A DNA stretch of 64,000 bases from the NCBI GenBank assembly GCA_964036045.1, contig OZ038387.1, positions 56,638,427 to 56,702,426 of the forward strand, written 5' to 3'. Positions within the stretch are counted from its first letter, which is position 1. Every line of letters begins with the position of its first letter. Under the pieces are notes generated by a model. It was not told the DNA's origin and ran no database searches. It was given only the letters and a program-made list of their open reading frames with translations. This stretch comes from Eutreptiella sp. 'Long Island Sound 2002'. Taxonomy: Eukaryota > Euglenozoa > Euglenophyceae > Eutreptiales > Eutreptiaceae. The translations under genes and the position numbers were made by a program. Shown here in pieces: positions 50,188 to 59,879 of this stretch.

Positions 50188-50524
50188 GCGAGGGGATGGT
50201 CCAAAAGGTGCTACAAAGGGAAGAGGTAGGGGTCAGGGTAGGGGTAGCGGTCCGCCGCTGAAGGAAGAGCTGAATGCTGCCCTTGAGCTTTCAGATGCGC
50301 TAACCACCGTGAATCAGGCTCCTGGGGGCCAGAGTGCGCAACAGGCCGCGTATAATGATCATTTGCATGCACACATTAACAATATGGTTGACTCGGCTGA
50401 GCAGGTTGATACTCACTTGGCTCAGTTGTATGCTCGGACTGCATGTGGGGAACAACTTTCGCCAGCTGAGTTGCATCAGTGTAAGCAGCTTTTGGAGTGG
50501 CGGGCTCAAGTGTCGAAGAACTAA
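50188..50524 (+). pseudogene. C-terminal tail fragment with Gly/Arg-rich linker
   Basis: An open frame, continuing from 50066, reads RGDGPKGATKGRGRGQGRGSG and then a helical tail (ELNAALELSDALTTV, LHQCKQLLEWRAQVSKN) ending in TAA. It lies just after the SWIM block and may be the end of the same broken gene. No family was recognised. Confidence 0.3.
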
Positions 50525-50616
50525 GGACATTTCAAATTTCATGTCTAAGTTTATGTTCCATGCCTTCAGGGTTTGCCTGTGTGAGGTTGGGTTTGCCACT
50601 GCTGAGGTCTCAGGTG

Positions 50617-51155
50617 CGTTGAAATTGAGTAGCAGGGAGTTGAAATTGAGTAAGAGGGAGTTGACAATGAGTAGGAGGGAGTTGAAATCGAGTAGGAGGG
50701 AGTGGATTTTCACTTGGAGGGAGTTGAAAATGAGCAGGAGGGAGTTGAAAATGAGTAGGAGGGAGTTGAAATTGAGTAGGAGGGAGTGGATTTTCACTTT
50801 GAGGGAGTTGAAATTGAGCAGGGGGGAGTTGAAAATGAGTAGGAGGGAGTTGAAATTGAGCAGGGGGGAGTTGAAAATGAGCAGGGGGGAGTTGAAAATG
50901 AGTAGAAGGGAGTTGAAAATGAGCAGGAGGGAGTTGAAAATGAGTAGGAGGGAGTTGAAATTGAGCAGGGGGGAGTTGAAAATGAGCAGCAAGGAGTTGA
51001 AAATGAGTAGGAGAGAGTGGATTTTCACTTGGAGGGAGTTGAAAATGAGCAGGGGGGAGTTGAAAATGAGTAGGAGAGAGTTGAAAATGAGTAGGAGGGA
51101 GTTGAAAATGAGTAGGAGGGAGTGGATTTTCACTTGGAGGGACTTGGAAATCAGC
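50617..51155. repeat. 21-bp minisatellite (about 25 units)
   Basis: Units of GAGTTGAAAATGAGTAGGAGG with variants GAGTGGATTTTCACTTGGAGG, 21 bp each and so open in frame on both strands. It is the reverse complement of the repeat at 6933-7095 and of the sequence flanking the chromovirus. Confidence 0.95.
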
Positions 51156-51257
51156 AGGTATCGTTCCTTCATCTGGCGATAAAATAATGCAACTATTCAT
51201 AAATTTGGGCTGCAGAACGGTTCAAAACATCCTTGTCGCCTTTTAGCAGAAGATCAG

Positions 51258-51881
51258 TTGCAGAAGATCAGTTGCAGTCGTTTTTTCGGTTGTCGTAAAC
51301 GCGCGTGTCGCCTGTTCGTGCGCAGTCTTTCGCAGTCTGCTAGGGCCGCAGTCTGCATACCGTCACCGTTCCCTCCGCGTCTGCTGTGGACTGCATGTTG
51401 TGAACGAAAAGTATGTTTTCCGTGGCGAAGTAGCCAGCCAGGTTTTTCCCATCAATGTTATTATTCGACAGAGGTTCTTCACATTGTTTCCTACCCTGCG
51501 GCAATATCCAATCGACCCACGTTTTCTCAGTTTCCCAATATTATTTTGGATGCTCCCGTTTGCTTGCCAGTTTATGTGACCGAAGCAAGCAATTCCAAAG
51601 ATGGAAATTTACGTTGGGAGCTTCAGATGTTGGCTTTTAGGATGCAGCACCAAATAAGATGGCGGTACTGGCACAAAGAGGTGACCACGAATGAGGTGCG
51701 CAAGTTAAAGTACACGACGCCAGTGCCTGGTTACCCGAAAACCATCTTCATTCAGTTTGTTTATGACTTCAATTTCTTCCTTGTGCCACTGACGCCTGTT
51801 GCTTCCTCACGTCGTTTTGTTGGGAATTTCACACTGTGCCTATTGGGGACTCCAACGGTCCTTCGGGTGGTTGTGGAGTGA
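51258..51881 (+). CDS. Uncharacterised open frame
   Basis: 207 codons. Parts look protein-like (DGNLRWELQMLAFRMQHQIRW, RKLKYTTPVPGYPKTIF). I recognise no domain, and it could be one exon of a longer gene or a decayed mobile element. The start is uncertain. Confidence 0.25.
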   Translation: MQKISCSRFFGCRKRACRLFVRSLSQSARAAVCIPSPFPPRLLWTACCERKVCFPWRSSQPGFSHQCYYSTEVLHIVSYPAAISNRPTFSQFPNIILDAPVCLPVYVTEASNSKDGNLRWELQMLAFRMQHQIRWRYWHKEVTTNEVRKLKYTTPVPGYPKTIFIQFVYDFNFFLVPLTPVASSRRFVGNFTLCLLGTPTVLRVVVE

Positions 51882-53091
51882 ACGCCTTTGCGTGCGATTG
51901 GGCTTACAAGGGTACTGTGCTCTGCAGACACTACATCTCAACATCCGAACCACAGGTTCTCGCAAACCTGGGTCAAGCCTTGTGCATAATTACCGTGCCC
52001 ACTTGAAACCCAGGAAAAACTGTGGGGCCAACAGCTGCAGATCAAAGCAACAGGATGCTGCTGGTCGACTCTGTCCTGTAATTGCCTCGGCCCAATTTTC
52101 AAGTGCCAGTGTCACATCTTTTGCACGTGATCCATGTGTTTGTTGCATTTGCTGCCTTTCCTACTTTGGGACCCCTCGGCTTGTCAAGATCCTGTGCGTG
52201 TCCCTGCACGTTGGGTTGCTGCACAGTGCAATTTTGCCACGCTACCGTGGCACCACAACCGACGTCGGGTCTTTGGTGGTGCCCCCTGCCGCCGCTCTCT
52301 CCCCAAGCTGGGATGGCCTTGGGTTGGTGGCACACTTCGATAAGAAATTATGTCTGCACGCGTTGTTGGTAGGAAGTCGACGAATTATTGTCGCGAAGGC
52401 ATGCCTCGCTGTCAGAAACCTTGGAGGACAACTATTTGTGTTGTTTCAGACCCACGTAGGTCCCCAAGATGCGTGAAATCACACAGGAGGCTGTTTACCT
52501 GCGTGATCAATCATTTGGGCCTGGCATTGGCAAGGGAAAATGGGTGTGCCAGTAGGTGTTTACAAGCAACCACAAAGGTGCAGCACTTCGTGTCAGTACT
52601 TCGCTCCGTTTTGTGGGGGAAACTCCTATTGGAATGTCCTTGTGAAAAGTTGTGCGTGTGATCTGTACTGCCTGCACCCTTGGGGGCCGAGCTGTGAAGT
52701 CAACTGACATGAACAACAGCAAGTTGGAGTGTTCTTCCCCCTCCTGGTTTGAGCCACCTCTGTAGGATGGTGAGATTATGATCGGAACCAGCGCACACCT
52801 TGTCACAGAGTGTACGAAAACTTATCCAACGGCTGAGGCGCAGGCTTGACTCTTCCAGCCTGAGGTCGAAATTTTGCCCCCGTGCCCCGGGGGTAACGCG
52901 GGACACACAGTCCAAAAAAGCCTGAGGTCGAAAGTATCACAACCCTGTTTCACCGTGTGCCAATACGTTTACATGGGCTGTGGGTGACCTCAGTTGGCTG
53001 GTTCTTTCTCAGTGTCATTTTCCCCCTAGTACTCTGGGTGTGCGCAGGGAGATGCTGGGGACCACACAACTGCCCATGCCTTGCCACTGCA
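51882..53091. other. No gene recognised
   Basis: Only short or unconvincing open frames. The end of this stretch, a pyrimidine-rich tract ending CACTGCAG at 53092, looks like an intron acceptor or leader of the following glutathione peroxidase gene. Confidence 0.4.
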
Positions 53092-53121
53092 GACAAGATT
53101 TTCGCCAGACGCCTTCTGTTG

Positions 53122-55416
53122 ATGGCTTCCCTCCATGAATTCAAGGGTACGACCCTTGGCGGTGGTACTAGGGCTGCACCTACTGACGGAGCGGAGTATG
53201 ACTTTGCGCAGCTGAAAGGGAAGGTGGTGCTTATCAACAACGTGGCCACCATGTGAGGCACAACCGTGAGGGACTTCGGGCAACTGAATTCCCTGGCTGA
53301 GAAGTACGGCGACAAGCTGGTCCACCACTCCTCCCCGCATGCCATACCCAGACCCTTCCCCAGCACCATCGCCCTAGCCATGCCCAAAGCCATCGCCATA
53401 GGCATCGCAGTTCAGCCCACAGGCACTCTGTGTGGCATTTGTGGAGAAACCCCATACCAATGTGTTGTACTGTGCTTGTGTAATATTTCAAGAGATGCAA
53501 AATGCACTTCATGTCCTGTGCCACTGACGGCAGGGTTTGCCTGAAAGGGGAGAAGGGGGGGAGAGGTGGGTTTGAAGCGAGAAGGGGGTTGGGAGAGGGT
53601 TGCGGGGTGCAGGTGACCTGCTGCTGTGTGAAAACCCCCTCGCGGCAAGCCTGCGCGTTGTCTGCTGTCACTTGTATCTGGGTTTTGTTTTCTTGCATGG
53701 CCCAGGGCAGCGCTGGCTGGTAGGTATTTGAAGGTGCTTGCATTCTGTGCGATTCATTCTGCATTCTGCATTCTGCATTTACTCCTTGTCCAACACCTCC
53801 CCACAATCCGACGCCTGGATGGATTGCCGTCGGAAGCTGGCGGCGCTTATTGGCCTCTCGCCACTTACCCTTGCCCTTTCCCTGAACCCTTTCCCCCGTA
53901 GGTGGCAGTGCGCATCGGCCTCTCACCATCAAGTGCCCTTGATCTCCCCGTCTGGCCTATCCTTTCCTCCTACACACCCTTGGTAGGTTGTGCCAACGTA
54001 GCCCGGTGCCCTGCTCTGTGTCAGGTCTACACAGAGGAGGGCAATGGTCCTCGCCAGTCGCCAGGTGCGTCCAGGCGGACACCCCACACCAGCAGTGGGG
54101 GAACCCTCCCCCACGGCAGCTTTTGGGCCCTGGGATGTCACTTCGGCGACAGGGGCACACAACAACCCCCAGCCCAGCCCCCTAAGTCCATAGTGTGTGT
54201 ATTGTATGTCCATTCCCTCGCGTGGTATGTCACCACCCGGGGTGATGGGTGGAGATTGGTGTTGAGAGATGCGGGTTTGGCTACTTGCTTCTGCTGGCCC
54301 ACACATCCCAGCGTGTGCCGGGAGGAAATTCATTGCCATAGTGCCCGCTGGCGGCCAAAAGGTCAGGACTGGGATATATTTCCCCTCCGCACGCATCCCC
54401 GCAGGTGGGGTTGCACCAAGTGTGCGGCACCACGACGGGGGGGGGGGTTGGTGCGTGCCTTTCTCAATGCCCCTTTGCCATACCCTAATGCATGACCCAT
54501 ATATATCCCCATTCCCATGTCCACACGCCAAGCACGGACACCGCAAATGTCACATTGAACCATGCCCACGATCCCCGTGAATGATCAAGCAGCAGGGGTA
54601 ACCCCCCTTGTCTGGACCGTTGACCGAGAGACAGATTGCAGAGGATCCTGAATCCAACGGCGTCTGCCGGAAGGAAGGGAGTTGAGGTGAGTTGAGTGGT
54701 AATGGAATTAGGGGGGCGGGGTGCGTCGTGAGCCCTCCATATGTGTGAGGTCGAGGGGCACGACCTCACTACAGAACCGGATTTGGGCAGGAGTGACCAT
54801 TGTCTCGCCATCAGGGCGCTGCTGACAACTCTTCATCCACTCTTTCATCTCCTGGGCAACATCGCCCTCGAGAGACACCAAATCTTTCTGTGGCCACATC
54901 CATACCTAAGCTCATACCCATACCCTACCTTGTGCCACCATGATCCAGACCCTAATGCCACACAGTGCAAGGGATGCATGCACCACCATTCAGGTGATCC
55001 TTGGTTTTCCGTGTAACCAATTTGGACACCAGTGCTACGACAAGGACTTCGAACTCCTTCCCCACCTCAAGCACGTCCGCCCAGGCGAGGGGTATGAGCC
55101 CAAGTTCCAGATCATGACAAAGTGCGTGGTCAACGGTGCTGACGAGGAGCCGATTTGGAAGTTCCTCAAGAGCACGCTGCCCAAGCCCTCAGATGACCAC
55201 GGCGGCTCCGGCAACGATTTCATCTACAACATCTTCCCCAATTCCATGCCAATTTCCTGGAGCCCTGTCCGTCGCTATGACGTTTCCTGGAATTTTGAGA
55301 AGTTCCTCATCAACCAGGACGGCAAGCCCGTGAAGCGGTACAGTCCCAAGTTCGAGAACGTGAACATTGCGCCGGACATTGACGCGCTTCTGGCGGACCC
55401 TAACGCCACCATCTGA
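53122..55416 (+). CDS. Selenocysteine glutathione peroxidase, two exons
   Basis: It reduces hydroperoxides with glutathione or thioredoxin. Exon 1 is 53122-53319 and exon 2 is 54994-55416, spliced phase 0 (GACAAGCTG|GT ... CAG|GTGATCCTT), giving about 206 aa, the usual GPx length. Exon 1 has VVLINNVATM-TGA-GTTVRDF, where TGA (53254) is residue 45, exactly the catalytic selenocysteine position. Exon 2 has GFPCNQFGHQ (Gln of the tetrad), SWSPVRRYDVSWNFEKFLI (Trp and Asn) and the PGEGYEPKF loop. A SECIS lies in the 3' UTR. The donor GTCCAC is weak. The frame is open upstream of the ATG (KIFARRLLL), so a longer, possibly organelle-targeted N terminus from an upstream exon is possible. Automatic callers would split this gene at the TGA. 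Confidence 0.9.
53254..53256 (+). other. Selenocysteine codon (TGA)
   Basis: In-frame TGA within the family's N-V-A-(S/T)-(L/M)-U-G-T-T motif. Homology continues without a break on both sides of it. Confidence 0.92.
53320..54993 (+). other. Intron of the glutathione peroxidase gene
   Basis: A GT...AG intron of 1,674 bp that restores KLVILGFPCNQFGHQ across the junction. It contains no other GPx-like exon that I could find. Confidence 0.75.
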
Positions 55417-55454
55417 TTTAATTTGGCGTAAACAGCCCAAACAGAGCAAGAGGA

Positions 55455-55474
55455 GTACCCCCCCGGGGGGGTAC
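55455..55474. repeat. Perfect 20-bp palindrome GTAC7G7TAC
   Basis: Seven C followed by seven G, flanked by GTA/TAC, 39 bp after the GPx stop and so inside the likely 3' UTR. Similar C-run/G-run inverted repeats lie near 58103-58130, 58155-58176, 60957-60999 and 61123-61152. Confidence 0.85.
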
Positions 55475-55860
55475 CAAACCTCGGACCACCCCCCTCCTTG
55501 CCCCCCCCCCCCCCCCCTCCGCCCTCTGGAACAACCTGTTAGACCATTTTTTCCTTCTCTGCTTTCTTCTTCGGGATGATGGGCTAACCATGCCATGCAC
55601 TGAACACCCATCAGAGGAAACCCGAGCCTCATTACTGGACCACCCTTCCCCTCGATGGCCCCACTATCCTCCATATTGCCCCCTTCTCAAACAGCCCGAA
55701 CGTCCGAGTTCTGGAGTTGCCCCAGATTCCATTTCGCACCTCGTCGCTCTGGCTTTCGTGTACAATCGAGGTGCTGTTCAGAGGACTGACATCCTGCAGC
55801 AGTAGAAGGGCGCCGAAGAGGTCACCAGGTGGCGGCAGGTCGTTTCACATCGCGCAACCG

Positions 55861-55938
55861 GATTGTGATGCATATGACGACCCAGCGGTAAACCGCACGC
55901 CTTAAAGGCACCGGCGCTGGGGCCTGACTCCCACAATG
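55861..55938 (+). promoter_or_regulatory. SECIS element in the GPx 3' UTR
   Basis: Helix I is ATTGTG (55862-55867) with CACAAT (55932-55937), followed by an internal loop. The quartet is ATGA (55874-55877) opposite TGA (55925-55927). Helix II contains CCCAGCG (55881-55887) pairing with CGCTGGG (55915-55921). AAA (55890-55892) begins 12 nt after ATGA, the canonical spacing. A further GCC/GGC mini-hairpin around TTAAA resembles form 2 SECIS. It lies about 445 nt after the GPx stop. SECIS recruits SBP2 and the Sec-specific elongation factor to decode the UGA. Confidence 0.88.
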
Positions 55939-58900
55939 CACATGCTGCAGCGGCAAGCCTCTTCCTCCAGCCCCTCCAGGCCCTTCCCCGCTGTGGGGCC
56001 AGCCCTGATGTTGCACGTATTTCTTGGCTGCCCTTTGGGCCTGACAACTTGCTGGCTGCAGCCGATGAGTGGCTGATGTGAGATCGTTTGAGCAGTCAGC
56101 CTCAAGTCTCATTTCCGTACCCTCATCCGATTCAGTGATATGTCCCTGAACTGCTGCTCAGACTATTCAGGCATGAGCCCGAGTCGATCCTGTGTTCGAG
56201 ACTGATGTGTCTTGACTTTAGCATGTGCTGACGCGAAAAAGGGATGCCTGCTCTCGTGAGCTCCACTTCCAATGCCCCTCTCCCCTCCCCTTCCTCTTCT
56301 CCATCCCACATCCACACCCACACCCATTTTCACTTGCACGCCTACTCACAATCCCAATTCCACTCCTGCTCCGACACCCAATCCCACGCTCACTCCCACA
56401 CCAACTCCTGCTCCCACATCCGCACCCACTCCCACTGCCTCACCCACCTCTACTGCCAATCCCATGATTACCTCCATTCCCAATCCTACTCCTGCTCCAA
56501 TGGTGTGAGATTGTGTGAGATTGTGGATTGGCAGTGGGAAAGGAGTAGGCATTGGGGAGTCGGAGTGGTGGTAGGATTGCGATTTGCCTCTGGTTGTTCT
56601 CGTCACCGATGGTTGGAGGTACCCCTTTTAGCAAGCAGCAGAAGAGGCAGCAAGCGGCTGTAGCAAGAAGCAACAGCAAGCACACACAAAATGGGAGCAG
56701 CAGCAGCAGCAGCAGCAGCCAGCACACACAGAATGGGAAACCATCAGAGCTCTTTTCTGGTGGCTTCAATGCAGCCCAAATCCTGGTGGATGATGCCTAT
56801 GAGCATGAAGCACAAAGAATCAAAGACCAAGAGAAAAATTCAATGGTTACAGCTGACTAAGCCTTATCTAAGTACGATGTTACTGTCATTTTCTCGGACC
56901 ACCTTTTTTGTGGTCTGGAATGTGAAGCCACCAGAATTCGAGCCCATTATGAGGGGGAAGACAAGGAAAGAGGGACTGGAGCATGTATGCAAAACTGCCC
57001 ATCATTCTACGGATTTGAGTGCAGGCTAGTTTGATTGGTTTTGATGTACAGGGGGGAGGAAAATTTCGTTGGGGGACAGCTTCCTGTGGGAATTTTCGTG
57101 TCTCAAACTGAGCACAAAGTTTACCACACAAATTCTGGGGTTCCCTGCGAAAATTTCCCACGCTTGTTGTGGGTGCCACAAATCTTTGGCACCTCTTAAT
57201 CTGTGGGTCAGGCTCTCATGCAATGCACTTTTACATTGACATGCATGTACAGATTGATATGCACCCTTTGTTTAGCCTCCTCTCCATGCAACGCTTTTTG
57301 GTTCAAAAAAGTGCTCTGCAGAGTCAAGCGCAGCATTGGAAAGATGTTCGCCCCAGAAGCGTTCTACTGCGAAACATGGTTCCTACAAGGCCAAACTATG
57401 GTCTGGTTGGGATGATGAACAGAAGGGGGCAGCTGCTGAGCTCTAGTGAACTGTAGGGCTCCAGAAATGCCAGCTGCACTATGGGTTATCATGTCCAGTT
57501 GAATCTAATTTACATGATTGGGCCAGCATTCCCACTTACACCGGGGGGGATTTTGTGTGGAGACAATTTCACGGTGGTAAATTTCACAGCAGTACATTCG
57601 CGGAGGTCACTAAAAAGCAACGGGAAATTTCGCGGACCATCTCAGGTGTAATGCTGTGTACATGGCTTGGTGGTCCCAAAACTTCAGGGCCAATTTTGCC
57701 AAACGGCAAAAAAAGAAAAAAAAGTTGAGCCTCAAGTACCACTCACCGTGTAGGGGAGATCCATCTGCCAAGCTCTGCACTGAAATACTTGGCCAAAGCC
57801 TCATTCTCCGCAGCAGTCAATTTCCTAGGACGCCCCATCGGAGCTATGTAACCCTGTATAGCAAGCTTTACACCATGGCCTTGTCTTAGCACCGTTGTTC
57901 CCCGGAGCCTGGGCTGGTTTGCGCAAGAAGGGGGGGTAGGAATGAGACTGGGAGTGGGATTGCGCTTTGGAGTGAGAGTGGGATTGGGATTGAGATTGGG
58001 ATTCGGAGACCGGAATCAGGCCTTTTCTTCGTGCCTCACCTACCCTACCTGGGGGAGTGGGGGTTCCTGCCTTTTTCTAAGTGTTGGGTCCCTCCTTTTG
58101 ATGGGACCCCCCCCACCTGGGGGGGGTATCATCACTAACATGGCCTTGTGCCAACCCCCCCACCCCTGGGGGTGGGCCAATCGTGGATAGGCTGCCAGTT
58201 GGTTACTTCAGTGTTACACTTCTGCACCCGCACCCATTTTGCTCCCTGTGACAGCTGAACATGAAAGTTGTATGCAAATGCGGAATGGTCATTTCTAACC
58301 ATGACAATGCCATGCGGGAACGTTTGAAGTCCCCAGAGCACTAAGCCCGCTTGGCAGGTGCTGCAGAGGGAGCAAAGTTGGCTGCTTTCGGTGGCGCATG
58401 CTGGTTTTGATGGTTGGTGGGTGAGTGCTTCCCCCCCCCCCCCCCTGGGGGTAGGTCAGGTCCTGTGTCTCAGCCCAACAGTGGGTGCCTGCCCTTCTCA
58501 TTCTGCTCCCCCCCTCCCCCCCCCTTCCCCCACCTGTTGCTAAGAAAAGCCTTGACTAGGATTGGGTGCAGGGTTGGGATTGGGAGTGGTTAGTAGCCCA
58601 GAAATGTCAGATCCATTTTGTGTTTAGCACCCCAGGTTTCCGCAAGGGCGAAGCCTGTTGTTTGTTTCTACTTGGCGCCGTCCAGGCTGCAGACGTTGAC
58701 CCCCCCCCCCGCTGATCTTTGGCACTCTGTGTGTCAAGGACAGAATGTCAGGAGAATTGGAGGGGTTTGCCGCCCTGGATACCCCCCAGTGCACAAGCAC
58801 AGTTGTCTAAGTATGGCGACCCTGTCTGACCGTCATTGTTCTGGTTTTTTCTGACCACGGTTTTTGTGGTAAGAAATGTAACGCGGCGTGGGCACTGCGG

Positions 58901-59879
58901 TATCTTTCTGGTTCTGGATTGACTATCCCCCAACATACCGGACAAGTTCTTCTGCTGTGAAACCCAAAAAATGCAAAAAAATGTCTGCAAGAGCAGCGAC
59001 CTCTATGTGCTTGAAACCTTCTGAAAGCTGGCCACTTTGGGGTCCAGTTACATGAGAGCTCTAAGGAGAACTGATAGTTGGCAAAACAAAATGTGGGGCA
59101 TTGGCCCGACATTGGCCGCACATCATCAGACGGTGGTGCCGCCATGCAAAGTACGATTCGGCATAAAGTGCATGATCTTGGCAGTCAGGATGAAATCAGA
59201 GATGGTGGGGGTTCAGTTGCCACTGTTGGTCGAGGATTTAAAGTGTTTGTAACAGGGCTGGCCCAGTCTCACTTCTAGTGTGTGTCCTGTTTCTTCCTGA
59301 TGCTGTGTTTTGGGATACACACAAGATGCACACCTGATGCACAGATGCACATGTATGTGAAGACAGACAGGCCGCAAGGAAGACAGACAGGCTGCAAGGG
59401 GATGCATCTTGGTCTCTTTGTAGGATTGGGGTTTTGAGAGTATTTTCCGTTGTATGTGCTTCATGGTGCCTAATGACAGGTGGGCAGACATTGGACAGAC
59501 ATGTGAATGCGCATGGGTACACGCAAAAGAAATTGGGATACACACTTGGTTCGCAAAAAAAAAAATAGGTTACACTGGATACACCAAAAAAAAAGTTTTT
59601 GGGATACGCGCGAGAAGGAAAAAGTGGTCTGGCAGTCAGGCCCCATCGAGGAATTGATCATTTGTGTGCTCAGGTTGTGAGGCACAGCTGGGCCACGGGG
59701 CGTTTTGAGCCCGAGTTTTTGGGATTGGATTTGCTTGGCTGTGTGCTGTCAATGAAACAACCAGCATTGTGGCCTCCTCTTCGGTTTGACTTGAAGCGAG
59801 TAATGGCATCTGGCCACCAATTCATAAGACTTGGACATCATCAGGCGTCTTGCCTCTGCCCGTGTCTCTGTCTGTGCAG
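55939..59879. other. Intergenic stretch without a recognised gene
   Basis: It contains a hexamer-period CCCACN-type tract (about 56285-56505), its purine-rich counterpart (about 57935-58010), an AGC repeat (about 56695-56722), C-run/G-run inverted repeats and several short open frames with no recognisable domain. The open frame 56552-56860 (SSSSSSSSQHTQNG, FNAAQILVDDAYEHEAQ) could be an exon, but nothing supports it. Confidence 0.4.
56285..56505. repeat. Hexamer-period pyrimidine-rich tract
   Basis: Repeats of CCCACN/CCCAAT with roughly 6-bp spacing. Similar tracts occur at 60165-60290 and 61325-61540, inside the predicted intron of the next gene. Confidence 0.75.

Noticed and set aside
55578-55613. 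7-bp hairpin TGATGGG/CCCATCA considered as the SECIS
   Set aside because: AA lies too close to ATGA and no TGA partner is placed correctly. The structure at 55861-55938 fits every SECIS landmark.
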